From the NCBI RefSeq assembly GCF_030268085.1, contig NZ_BSDE01000002.1:62001-126000 (forward strand): a stretch of DNA of 64,000 nt, read 5' to 3'. Shown piece after piece: positions 52,003 through 61,410 of the stretch (positions are counted from its first letter, which is position 1; each line of letters opens with the position of its first letter). The notes below the pieces were generated by a model. It was not told where the DNA came from and ran no database searches. It saw nothing but the letters and a program-made list of their open reading frames with translations. The DNA is from Geothrix limicola (GTDB lineage Bacteria; Acidobacteriota; Holophagae; Holophagales; Holophagaceae). The position numbers and the translations under genes were made by a program.

Positions 52003-53433
52003 GTGCCCCTCACTGCCCCCATCCCCATTCTCATCGTGGACGATGAGGCGGATCTCCGAAACCTGCTGGTGGAGGCCCTTCACGACCAGGGCTATGCCGC
52101 GGTCGGCGCCGATGGCGGAGCCCAGGCCCTGGCGCGGGTGCATGAGCAGCACTTCCCCGTGATCTTCACGGATCTGAACATGCCCGGCGGGCTCTCGGGC
52201 CTGGAACTGCTGCGGGCCATCCACGACGAGGACCCCCAGGCCATGGGCATCCTGATGACGGGTTACGCCACGACGGAATCCGCCATCCAGGCCCTCAAGC
52301 GCGGAGCCTACGACTTCATCCAGAAGCCCTTCAAGCTTGCCGAGATCGAGGCCAGCCTGGAGCGGGCCCTGGAACACTACCGCCTGCTGCGCGAGAACGA
52401 GGAGTACCAGCAGAACCTCGAACGCATGGTGGAGGCCCGCACCCAGGAGATCCTCGGGCTGAAGAACGACATCGAGCGGCTCTTCGAAGGCTTCGTGAAC
52501 GCCTCCGTGACCGCCATTGAAGCCCGCGATCCCAGCACCTCCGGCCATTCCAGCCGCGTGGCCGACCTGACCGTGGGCCTGGCCGAGGCCGTGAACAACA
52601 CGCCCAACGGGCGCTACGGCGAACTCTACTTCAATCCCATCCAGATCCGCGAGATCCGCTACGCCAGCCTGCTGCACGATTTCGGCAAGGTGGGTGTCCG
52701 CGAGCAGGTGCTCGTGAAGGCCAAGAAGATCGAGGGGGAACGCCTCGAAAGCATCTTCCAGCGCCTGCACCAGCGCACCCTCGAAGCCATGCGCGACCGC
52801 ATGCTCGATTCCTGGAGCAAGGGCCACAGCTTCGATCACGACACCGTGGGCAGCCTCCTCCACCAGCAGGAGGTGGAGTCCCAGCGCCTGATGGAGCTGG
52901 TGCGGCGCAGCAACGAACCCACCATCCTGCCTGAAGAGGTGGCCCAGGAACTGGACCTCCTGGAAGACCTCACCTTCCAGCACTGGAGCGGGGATCGGCG
53001 CACCCTCATCGAGCCCCATGATCTGGACCTGCTGAAGATTCCCAAAGGCAGCCTCTCCGCCAAGGAAAGGCAGGAGATCGAAAGCCACGTCTCCTATACC
53101 TACAAGTTCCTCAGCCAGATCCCCTGGACCACCGAATTGGCGGGCGTGCCCGAGATCGCCTGGGCCCACCACGAGCGGCTGAATGGCAAGGGCTATCCCC
53201 GCCAGCTCAAGGAGCCCGACATTCCGGTGCAGAGCAAGCTCATGGCCGTCTCCGACGTCTACGACGCCCTCACGGCGGCGGACCGGCCCTACAAGGCCGC
53301 CGTGAGCATCGAGCGCAGCCTGCAGATCCTGGAGCAGGAGGCCAAGGTGAACCTACTGGATGCGGAGGTGCTGAAGATCTTCCTCGAGGCGAAGATCTAC
53401 GAGCGGACCATCGGCTGGGGGCGGACGCCATGA
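52003..53433 (+). CDS. Response regulator with HD-GYP domain (c-di-GMP phosphodiesterase)
   Basis: The product has 476 residues with a GTG start (AGGAG about 9 bases upstream). The receiver domain has DDE at 13-15 and Asp57, with KPF at 108-110. An HD-GYP domain follows a coiled linker: His182 (GHSSRV), His225-Asp226 (LLHDFGKVGV), His362, and HHERLNGKGYP (389-399, Asn in place of the usual Asp). An extra segment of roughly 100 residues (about 243-345) separates the HD block from the following helix. It should hydrolyse c-di-GMP when phosphorylated. The stop overlaps the next gene by 4 bases (ATGA). Confidence 0.92.
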   Translation: MPLTAPIPILIVDDEADLRNLLVEALHDQGYAAVGADGGAQALARVHEQHFPVIFTDLNMPGGLSGLELLRAIHDEDPQAMGILMTGYATTESAIQALKRGAYDFIQKPFKLAEIEASLERALEHYRLLRENEEYQQNLERMVEARTQEILGLKNDIERLFEGFVNASVTAIEARDPSTSGHSSRVADLTVGLAEAVNNTPNGRYGELYFNPIQIREIRYASLLHDFGKVGVREQVLVKAKKIEGERLESIFQRLHQRTLEAMRDRMLDSWSKGHSFDHDTVGSLLHQQEVESQRLMELVRRSNEPTILPEEVAQELDLLEDLTFQHWSGDRRTLIEPHDLDLLKIPKGSLSAKERQEIESHVSYTYKFLSQIPWTTELAGVPEIAWAHHERLNGKGYPRQLKEPDIPVQSKLMAVSDVYDALTAADRPYKAAVSIERSLQILEQEAKVNLLDAEVLKIFLEAKIYERTIGWGRTP

Positions 53434-54260
53434 TCCAGGAGCCCATCCTCATCGTGGATGACGAAGCGGATGTCCGCACCACGCTGCTGGAGGCCCTGCG
53501 AGACCACGGATATTCCGCGGAGGCCGTCCCCAGCGGCGAGGCCGCCCTGACCCGCATGGCAGAGCGCGCCTTCCCCGTCGTCCTCACGGATCTGCATATG
53601 CCCGGGGGGCAGACGGGCCTGGATCTCATCGGCGCCATCCGGCATCACTTCCCCGACACCCTCTGCATCCTCATCACCGGCTATGCCACCCTCGACACGA
53701 GCATCGAAGCCCTCAAGCGCGGCGCCTACGACCTGATCCAGAAGCCCTTCCGCCTCGGCGAAATCGAAGTCGTCCTGGACCGGGCCCTGGATCACGCGAG
53801 CCTGCTGCAGAAGCTCCGTGCCTACCAGCAGGAGCTGGAATCCCGCATCCTCAGCCGCAGCCAGGATCTGCAGGCCGCCCACCAGGAGGCCCTCGCCCTC
53901 TGCGACCTCAGCCTCCAGGGGCTCGACGCGCGTTCGCCCGCCGCCGCCCTCGATCCACTGTTGGACCGCCTCTGCCTGCACTGGGCGCCGGGGGGCCTGG
54001 CCTGCTACAGCCATCAGGAGGACGGCAGCCTCCGCCGCCTGCTCGCCCGGGGCCCCCTGCCCCTGCCCGCCAAGCTGGAGCGGCCCCGGCCGGGCCCACT
54101 GGTGGCGCCCCACTTCGGATACAACGAGGAGCACCTCCTCCCCCTGGGCAACGCCGGCTGGCTGTACTTAGGCTTCAAGGAGCGCTCCACGTTCTCCGAA
54201 AGCGATCAGACCTTCCTGCTGCTTGCCCGCCACCTGGAGCTGGCCCTCCGGGTAAGGTGA
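53430..54260 (+). CDS. Receiver-domain protein with GAF-like tail
   Basis: The product has 276 residues. The receiver (about 1-125) has DDE at 10-12, Asp54 (LTDLHMPGG) and KPFR. It is very similar to the receiver of the preceding gene, suggesting duplication (ITGYATLDTSIEALKRGAYDLIQKPF against MTGYATTESAIQALKRGAYDFIQKPF, each described only by this shared block). A coiled coil (130-165) and a degenerate GAF-like region follow, ending in LGFKERSTFSESDQTFLLLARHLELA. No catalytic output is visible. Translation is coupled to the HD-GYP gene. Confidence 0.85.
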   Translation: MIQEPILIVDDEADVRTTLLEALRDHGYSAEAVPSGEAALTRMAERAFPVVLTDLHMPGGQTGLDLIGAIRHHFPDTLCILITGYATLDTSIEALKRGAYDLIQKPFRLGEIEVVLDRALDHASLLQKLRAYQQELESRILSRSQDLQAAHQEALALCDLSLQGLDARSPAAALDPLLDRLCLHWAPGGLACYSHQEDGSLRRLLARGPLPLPAKLERPRPGPLVAPHFGYNEEHLLPLGNAGWLYLGFKERSTFSESDQTFLLLARHLELALRVR

Positions 54261-54264
54261 GGGG

Positions 54265-55275
54265 ATGCATAGCTCCGAGCAGCTTCTCTGGACCGGTTTC
54301 CGAGGCGTCGACGCCCAGGACGTGGACCTGCCCTTCCACCCGGGCGGGATCATCCTCTTCGCGCGGAACCTCGATCCCGATCCCGAGACCGGTCCCGCCC
54401 GGTGCCGATCCCTCATCGACGCCCTACAGACTCGCTACGGAACCGACCTGCCCCTGGCCGTGGCCCTGGACCAGGAAGGTGGCCCCGTCAGCCGCCTGCG
54501 GCCCTGGACGGGCCCCACGCCACCCCTGCGCCAGCTCTGGACCCAGGGTGGCGCCGAGGCCTGCTCGGCCTGGGGACGGCTCTGGGGCGAGGGCCTGCGG
54601 ATGCTGGGCTTCAACGTGGATTTCGCCCCCGTGGTCGACCTCTGGGATGGGCACCCCGGCGCCGGCATCGGGGACCGCGCCGCCAGCGAACATCCCTTCG
54701 AGGCCGCCTCAGCCGCCGGGGCCTTCCTCCACGGGCTGGAATCCATGGGCGTGCGCGGCTGCCTCAAGCATTTCCCGGGGCTCGGCGGCACCACTCTGGA
54801 CAGCCACCTCGGCCTGCCCGCGCTGGAAGACACAGAGCAGGTGGATCGCAACGCCCGCGCCTTCGTCCCGCTCTCCCACACCGATCGGCTCGTAATGGTC
54901 GCCCACCTGCGCACGCCCGCCAGCTCCGGGGCCCCCGCCAGCCTGCACCGAGGCTCCGTCGCCGAGAATCCCTGGGGCATCCAGGGCCGTTTCCTGCCCG
55001 ATGATCTGGAGATGGGCGGCTGCGCGGACTGGAGCTGGGAAGATCGGGTGCGGCTGTCCCTGGAGGCTGGGCACCAGTGGCTGCTGGTTTGCCAGACGCC
55101 CGCGGGCTGGACCGCCTGCGCAGAGGCGGCGGCCCAGCTGCCGGAAAGCCTCTGGGCTCCGGCCCTGAAGGCCTCGCGGGCCATGCGCCGGCACCTGCCT
55201 CCACCCGTCCCCTTCGAATCCCAGCGCTGGAAAGATTGGCTGTCGCGGGTTCACACTTCCGCAGGGAGGATCTGA
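54265..55275 (+). CDS. nagZ: Beta-N-acetylhexosaminidase NagZ (GH3)
   Basis: The product has 336 residues, the NagZ size. GH3 marks: GGIILFARNL, VALDQEGGPVSRLR (the peptidoglycan-recycling signature), LGFNVDFAPVVDL, CLKHFPGLGG (168-175), the Asp179-x-His181 acid/base dyad in LDSHLGLP, and PDDLEMGG holding the nucleophilic aspartate. It removes N-acetylglucosamine from anhydromuropeptides in the cytoplasm. It starts 4 bases after the receiver gene, with only 3 bases before the GGDEF gene, so it is embedded in the signalling operon. Confidence 0.88.
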   Translation: MHSSEQLLWTGFRGVDAQDVDLPFHPGGIILFARNLDPDPETGPARCRSLIDALQTRYGTDLPLAVALDQEGGPVSRLRPWTGPTPPLRQLWTQGGAEACSAWGRLWGEGLRMLGFNVDFAPVVDLWDGHPGAGIGDRAASEHPFEAASAAGAFLHGLESMGVRGCLKHFPGLGGTTLDSHLGLPALEDTEQVDRNARAFVPLSHTDRLVMVAHLRTPASSGAPASLHRGSVAENPWGIQGRFLPDDLEMGGCADWSWEDRVRLSLEAGHQWLLVCQTPAGWTACAEAAAQLPESLWAPALKASRAMRRHLPPPVPFESQRWKDWLSRVHTSAGRI

Positions 55276-55278
55276 TCC

Positions 55279-56199
55279 ATGGCCGGACGCATCCTCATCG
55301 TCGATGACAACGCCATGATCCGCAGCGAGATCAAGGCGGTCCTCATGAAGGACGGCGGCTTCGTGCATTTCATGGAGGCCTCCGACGGCCTCACGGCCTT
55401 CAAGACCATCATGGAAACGCCGCCCGACCTGGTGCTCTGCGACCTGGTCATGCCGGGCTTCGACGGCCTGAAGTTCCTGGGCCTCAAGGCCAGCCGCAAG
55501 GAACTCGAACAGATCCCCGTCATCATCCTCACCGCCGAGGACGATCTGGACCGCAAGGCCGAGATCCTCGAGCGCGGTGCCTCCGACTACGTCACCAAGC
55601 CCTTCCACGAGAAGGAGCTGCTGGCCCGAGTGCGCATCCACACCAAGCTGAAGCTGCTCCAGGATGAGCTGCGCGAAAAGAACGCCCAGCTCGAATCGCT
55701 CTCCGTCACCGACGTGCTCACGGGCCTAGCCAACCGGCGCCGCCTCATGACGCGCCTGGAGGAGGAAGTCGCCCGGGCCCGCCGCTACAAGACGCCCCTT
55801 TCCGTCGTGATGATCGACATCGATCACTTCAAGCACGTCAACGACACCTACGGCCACGCCATGGGCGACGTCGTGCTGCGCAACATCGGCGCCATGCTGA
55901 AATCCAGCGTGCGCAACACCGATCTGGCGGCTCGCTACGGCGGCGAAGAACTGACCCTCGTGCTGCCGCACACGGATCTCGCCACCGCCGTCCAGGTGGC
56001 CGAGACCCTGCGCCAGAAGTTCGCCGAACTCGAGCACGAACTCGACGGGGCCATGCTCAAGAAGACCGCGAGCATGGGCGTTGCCTCGCGCGAGGGACAG
56101 GGCGACCTGCCGGATGCCGAGAACCTCCTCAAGTTGGCGGACGAGGCCCTGTACCGCGCCAAGGAAGGCGGCCGCAACCGGGTGGAAGCGGCCACCTAG
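55279..56199 (+). CDS. Response regulator diguanylate cyclase (REC-GGDEF)
   Basis: The product has 306 residues. The receiver has DDN at 9-11, Asp55 (LCDLVMPG) and KPFHEKE. The GGDEF domain has TDVLTGLANRRRL, a MIDIDHFKHVND metal site and an active-site GGEEL at 221-225. RNTD (212-215) five residues before it is a complete inhibitory I-site, so product inhibition is expected. It makes c-di-GMP. It closes an operon that opens with an HD-GYP phosphodiesterase. The start ATG has GGAGG and a terminator follows. Confidence 0.95.
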   Translation: MAGRILIVDDNAMIRSEIKAVLMKDGGFVHFMEASDGLTAFKTIMETPPDLVLCDLVMPGFDGLKFLGLKASRKELEQIPVIILTAEDDLDRKAEILERGASDYVTKPFHEKELLARVRIHTKLKLLQDELREKNAQLESLSVTDVLTGLANRRRLMTRLEEEVARARRYKTPLSVVMIDIDHFKHVNDTYGHAMGDVVLRNIGAMLKSSVRNTDLAARYGGEELTLVLPHTDLATAVQVAETLRQKFAELEHELDGAMLKKTASMGVASREGQGDLPDAENLLKLADEALYRAKEGGRNRVEAAT

Positions 56200-56215
56200 C
56201 CTGAATCCGAAACGC

Positions 56216-56241
56216 AGAAGCGGCCCGGTTGGGCCGCTTCT
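56216..56241. terminator. Bidirectional hairpin terminator
   Basis: AGAAGCGGCCC (56216-56226), loop GGTT, GGGCCGCTTCT (56231-56241): an 11-base-pair perfect stem between the convergent GGDEF and metK genes. A T-run is lacking on either side, so it may need Rho or act as an insulating hairpin. Confidence 0.6.
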
Positions 56242-56262
56242 ACATAGGTTGGAGGAATCGGC

Positions 56263-57405
<1,143 letters not shown>

Positions 57406-57423
57406 GCTGGACTCCTCGGAACA

Positions 57424-57445
57424 CCTCCAAACGTCCGTTCGGAGG
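57424..57445 (-). promoter_or_regulatory. Imperfect palindrome in metK leader
   Basis: CCTCCAAACG and CGTTCGGAGG flank a TC centre, pairing at 9 of 10 positions. It is 18 bases upstream of the metK start on the minus strand and could be a leader hairpin or an operator. I found no architecture of a known SAM riboswitch. Confidence 0.35.
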
Positions 57446-57579
57446 AAACAATGACTATATCGCGAATACATCTTTTGGATGACGCACGTAACCTTGCCTT
57501 GTCTTAGCCTTAAAGACTAGAGTGGGAAGTTCCCCGTCCTTTTGAAGCAAGCACATACCGCCCCCTTGTGGAGGAACCC

Positions 57580-58713
57580 ATGATTTCATTCCGCCGACCG
57601 ACGCTGGCCCTGGCCCTCATGGCCGCGTCCATCCTGACGGTGTCCACTGCGTGCAAACGCGAAGACCCCCAGATCAAGGAGCTCACCCAGAAGGCTGCCG
57701 AAGCCGACAAGGCCAACCAGCAGCTGAACCAGGCCGGCACCGAGCAGCAGAAGAAGCTGGCCCAGGCGGGCGTCAACGATATCAAGCCCAACGCCGAAAC
57801 GCTGCAGCTCACGGATGAGCAGAAGAAGGCTCTGGAAGAGCGCATCAAGAACGAGAAGAACAGCTCGTACCAGGCCCTGCTCCAGGAAGTGCTCGACAAG
57901 GACAAGGAGATCAAGGAGCTCAACTCCAAGCTCGCCAAGCTCAAGGCGGACCTGCCCAAGCCCGACGTGGCCAAGCCCAACGACAGCCACTACGGCATGG
58001 CCATGCGGTTCCTCAAGAAGAAGGGCGTGCCCGAGGCCGAGGCCAAGAAGCTCGTGAGCCGCGTGGCCATCCTCGACAAGCTGGCCCCGGGCTTCGAGGT
58101 CTACCACTTCTACGCCAATGGCACCTATGGCACCTGGGTTTCCCAGGGCAAGGCCAAGATCAGCCCCAGCGACCTGATGCGCCAGGAGCGCGAAAAGATC
58201 GAGGGCGAGCGTGATGAAGCCGTGGCCGCCAACGAGAAGCTGCAGGAAGAAGTCAGCGACCTCGAAAGCCAGAAGCAGAAGATCACCGAGGAGATCGCCG
58301 GGCTTCAGTCCGAGCGCGCCAACCTCATCGAAGAGCGCACCAAGCTCCAGGCCGACAACGCCGGTCAGCTGGCCAAGCTGAACTCGCTGCACTACGTCAT
58401 CGGCACCCGCGACAAGCTCAAGGCCGACGGCATCATCGAGATCCCCGTCTTCGCCAAGGACCGCGCGGGCAAGAACTGGCGCGACGAGGTCTTCACCCAG
58501 AGCCTCGACCTGCGCTCCGCCAAGACCATCATCATCAAGGCCGCCGACCTGGGCCTGAAGAAGATCGCCAAGGTGAACGTGGTGCCGGGCTCGTATCTGA
58601 AGGACGAGCACTACAAGCTCACCATCAGCGAAGACAAGATGACCGCCACCATCGAGCTCATCACCGTGAGCCGGTTTAAGAACGATAAGGTCGTCTTTGC
58701 AGTGACCGATTAG
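57580..58713 (+). CDS. Envelope coiled-coil protein with signal peptide
   Basis: The product has 377 residues from the ATG at 57580 (GGAGG 5 bases upstream). The signal (LALALMAASILTVSTAC) ends in Cys25; STAC is an atypical lipobox, so lipoprotein status is uncertain. Two long charged coiled coils follow (about 28-125 and 205-270). A C-terminal globular region contains LHYVIGTRDKLKADGIIEIP and FTQSLDLRSAKTIIIKAADLGL, as in bacterial envelope proteins of unknown function. The transcript ends at a strong terminator. Confidence 0.82.
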   Translation: MISFRRPTLALALMAASILTVSTACKREDPQIKELTQKAAEADKANQQLNQAGTEQQKKLAQAGVNDIKPNAETLQLTDEQKKALEERIKNEKNSSYQALLQEVLDKDKEIKELNSKLAKLKADLPKPDVAKPNDSHYGMAMRFLKKKGVPEAEAKKLVSRVAILDKLAPGFEVYHFYANGTYGTWVSQGKAKISPSDLMRQEREKIEGERDEAVAANEKLQEEVSDLESQKQKITEEIAGLQSERANLIEERTKLQADNAGQLAKLNSLHYVIGTRDKLKADGIIEIPVFAKDRAGKNWRDEVFTQSLDLRSAKTIIIKAADLGLKKIAKVNVVPGSYLKDEHYKLTISEDKMTATIELITVSRFKNDKVVFAVTD

Positions 58714-58732
58714 GCTACCCGAAGTCAAGCAC

Positions 58733-58759
58733 AGGCCCCTTCGGGGGCCTTTGTTTTGT
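58733..58759 (+). terminator. Intrinsic terminator
   Basis: AGGCCCC (58733-58739), TTCG tetraloop, GGGGCCT (58744-58750), then TTGTTTTGT. Textbook form; ends the coiled-coil protein transcript. Confidence 0.88.
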
Positions 58760-58837
58760 CTGGCATTTCGAGGCCAGCCCCACTATCGTCGGAACACCCA
58801 TTCACCGTTCTCTTCAACCCCACCCATGAGGTGTGCG

Positions 58838-61360
58838 ATGCATCGACGCTTGACTCAAGCGGCCTTCGGAACTGTCCTGTTGACCTTGTTCGCCTGCAAC
58901 GGCGGCGGAGACTCCAAGGCTCCGACCCTTGTCACGGGGACGAGTTCCATCCCCAGCGCGACGGCCGCTGTGTTCGATCCGGCGAACGCGAAGATTCCGC
59001 TTCCGAACATCCTCGCCACGGCGGCGGCGGTGGATCCCATCTCCAAGGCCTGGATCAATCCCCTGACCGGCGCCACGGTGACGGGCGCCCGCCCCTACGG
59101 CGTGCCCATGCAGCCCCCCGAGGCCCTGGCCTACGTCGCCTACCACGAAGTCGGCGGCCCCAACTACGGCTACCCCGACACCACCTTCTCCACCCACGCC
59201 GTCTCGGGCCTGAATGCTCCCATCTACTTCGCCTTCTCCGGCGCCGTGGACGCCACCACCGTCACGCCGAGCACCGTCAAGGTGTTCCAGGTGCTGCCTG
59301 ATTCGAACGGCCTCACCGAGAACGCCACCCTCGGCTTCCAGGACGTCTCCGGACTCTTCACCTACACCGCCTCGGCCGCCTGCCCCAATGCCGGCGCCCA
59401 GGCCAGCGGCCAGGAATTCCTGCTCTTCCCCAAGGTGCCCCTCACCCCCGGCGCCCGCTTCCTCTATGTCGTCACCGATGGTGTGAAGGACAAGGGCACC
59501 CCCGCCAAGTCCATCGTCGCCTCACCCTACTTTGAAGCCCTGAAGTCCACCACCGCCCTGACCGGCTCCTTCGCCGCCCTCGAGCCCATCCGCGCCGACA
59601 ACATGAGCGGAACGAACGTGCTGCTCTCGGGCTACGCCAAGGTGATGAGCGACCTCATCGCCAACGCCGCGGCCGATACCACCGCCAAGACCGGCGCCAC
59701 CGCCACGGGCATCGCCACCCGGGCCAACATCACCCTGATGGGCCGCTTCATCACCACCGGCGCGGGCGGCATCCGCACCCTGGCTTCGGACAGCACCACC
59801 ATCAAGCCCATGGACGCCATCCTTCGCGGCTTCGCCGCTGGCAGTTTCGGGGCCGCCAAGGCCTGGAACAACACCGTCACCATCAGCGCCGCCCTCCCGG
59901 CCGCGACCTACTTCGGGGCTCTCGGGCTGCCCGCCTCCACCTACACGAACATCAGCACCGTGGTGCTGGGCTCGTACCACAGCGCCGACCTGCAGATGGA
60001 TCCGGCCGTCGCCGCCACTGCCACTTCGGCGGGTGTCGATCTGACCACCCTCGCCGGTGGCAGCGGCACGGCCCAGGGCGCGACGAACCCCTACAGCTAC
60101 AGCACCGGCATCACCCAGCCCGTGCGCGCCGCCGCGACCGGCGGAGGCCTCACCGCCGGGCAGCTGCTCGGCTTCTACAACACCGATCGCCAGATCCCCT
60201 TCGTCTACTTCATTCCCGTGGGCGGGGCCGCCACCTACAAGACCGTGATCCTGCAGCACGGCATCACGTCCCAGAAGGAGGCCGCCGCCGCTGCCGCGAA
60301 CACCATCGCCATGTCGGGCAAGGCCACCATCGCCATCGACCTGCCCATGCACGGCGCCCTGGCCCAGCCCGCCAATCAGGTCCTGGCCGGTGACACCGCG
60401 GCCGTGAAGGCCCAAAAGCAGGCCAACTGGGGGTCGGACTTCATGTCCCTCACCTCGCTGTTGACGGGCCGCACCAACGTCCAACAGGCTGCCCTGAACC
60501 TGCACCGCCTTGAGATCCTCATGCGCACGGGCACGCCCTTCGGCACCGCCTTCGCGACCTATGCGGGCGGCGCCATCACGGGCTATCCCACACCCGGAGC
60601 CACGGGCAACATCACCTTCGTGGGCCAGAGCCTCGGCTCCATCTGCGGCGCCTACTACCTGGCCGGCAATGCGACTCTGGCCACCAGCGGCGCACCCTAC
60701 ACCCAGGCCACGCTGAACAACGACATGAAGGGCTTCCTCTCCGTGCCCGGCAGCACCCTGGCCTACCTGCTGAAGGACAGCCCCTCCTTCAGCCCCACCG
60801 TGAACGCCGGCCTCAGCGCGGCCTCCGGCGGCACCGTCGTCCCCGGCACCACGGCCTACACCCAGTTCTTCCTCGTAGCCCAGACCCTCGTCGACCCTGT
60901 GGATCCCGCTTCCATGACCCTGCCCCTCACGACGGGCCTGCCCTCCCGCCTTTCGGGACGCACGGCCATGCAGGAAGCCGTGGGCGATACCGTGATTCCC
61001 AACTACACGACCCGCTACCTGGGCCAGGCCCTCGGCGGCCGCACCCTCTTCGGCTACGACTTCGCGCCGGGCTTCAACCAGCTCGTCTACAAGGGCGACA
61101 CGGCCCCCAAGGTCCCCTTCATGGCCGGCGCCACCCCAACGACCCTGAAGGCCCTCGCAGCCGCCTACTCGCCGGCCGCCACCAGCCCCACCGAAGGCTA
61201 CTTCCAGTTCAACCAGACCGGCATCGACCACGGCTTCCTGCTCGACAACACGACACCCGCCAACACCGGCGCCGCGCAGAAGCAGCTGCTCTTCTTCCTC
61301 GGCGGCCCCGCCGTCGGCGGTTCGGGACTGAACATCGTCGTGGATCCCTATTCCTTCTGA
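58838..61360 (+). CDS. VolA/Pla-1-like extracellular lipase lipoprotein
   Basis: The product has 840 residues from the ATG at 58838 (GAGG 6 bases upstream). Signal LTQAAFGTVLLTLFAC gives a lipobox with the acceptor cysteine followed by NGGGDSK. The N-terminal region (DPANAKIPLPNILATAAA, PIYFAFSGAVDATTVTPSTV) matches the virulence-factor-lipase N-terminal domain. The alpha/beta-hydrolase part has VILQHGITSQKEAA, and the nucleophile elbow GQSLGS in NITFVGQSLGSICGAYYLAG. Expected on the cell surface, acting on lipids or lysophospholipids. Single gene with its own terminator. Confidence 0.85.
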   Translation: MHRRLTQAAFGTVLLTLFACNGGGDSKAPTLVTGTSSIPSATAAVFDPANAKIPLPNILATAAAVDPISKAWINPLTGATVTGARPYGVPMQPPEALAYVAYHEVGGPNYGYPDTTFSTHAVSGLNAPIYFAFSGAVDATTVTPSTVKVFQVLPDSNGLTENATLGFQDVSGLFTYTASAACPNAGAQASGQEFLLFPKVPLTPGARFLYVVTDGVKDKGTPAKSIVASPYFEALKSTTALTGSFAALEPIRADNMSGTNVLLSGYAKVMSDLIANAAADTTAKTGATATGIATRANITLMGRFITTGAGGIRTLASDSTTIKPMDAILRGFAAGSFGAAKAWNNTVTISAALPAATYFGALGLPASTYTNISTVVLGSYHSADLQMDPAVAATATSAGVDLTTLAGGSGTAQGATNPYSYSTGITQPVRAAATGGGLTAGQLLGFYNTDRQIPFVYFIPVGGAATYKTVILQHGITSQKEAAAAAANTIAMSGKATIAIDLPMHGALAQPANQVLAGDTAAVKAQKQANWGSDFMSLTSLLTGRTNVQQAALNLHRLEILMRTGTPFGTAFATYAGGAITGYPTPGATGNITFVGQSLGSICGAYYLAGNATLATSGAPYTQATLNNDMKGFLSVPGSTLAYLLKDSPSFSPTVNAGLSAASGGTVVPGTTAYTQFFLVAQTLVDPVDPASMTLPLTTGLPSRLSGRTAMQEAVGDTVIPNYTTRYLGQALGGRTLFGYDFAPGFNQLVYKGDTAPKVPFMAGATPTTLKALAAAYSPAATSPTEGYFQFNQTGIDHGFLLDNTTPANTGAAQKQLLFFLGGPAVGGSGLNIVVDPYSF

Positions 61361-61378
61361 TCCATCCATGCTTGGCCT

Positions 61379-61408
61379 GGAGGGGCGGTTCGCCGCCCCT
61401 CCTTTTTT
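61379..61408 (+). terminator. Strong intrinsic terminator
   Basis: GGAGGGGCGG (61379-61388), TTCG loop, CCGCCCCTCC (61393-61402), then six T residues (61403-61408). Ends the lipase transcript, and would also block read-through into the convergent acyltransferase gene. Confidence 0.92.
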
Positions 61409-61410
61409 GT

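Noticed and set aside
57406-57579. SAM riboswitch upstream of metK
   Set aside because: Only one imperfect palindrome is present; no kink-turn, pseudoknot or multi-helix core of a known SAM riboswitch could be traced.
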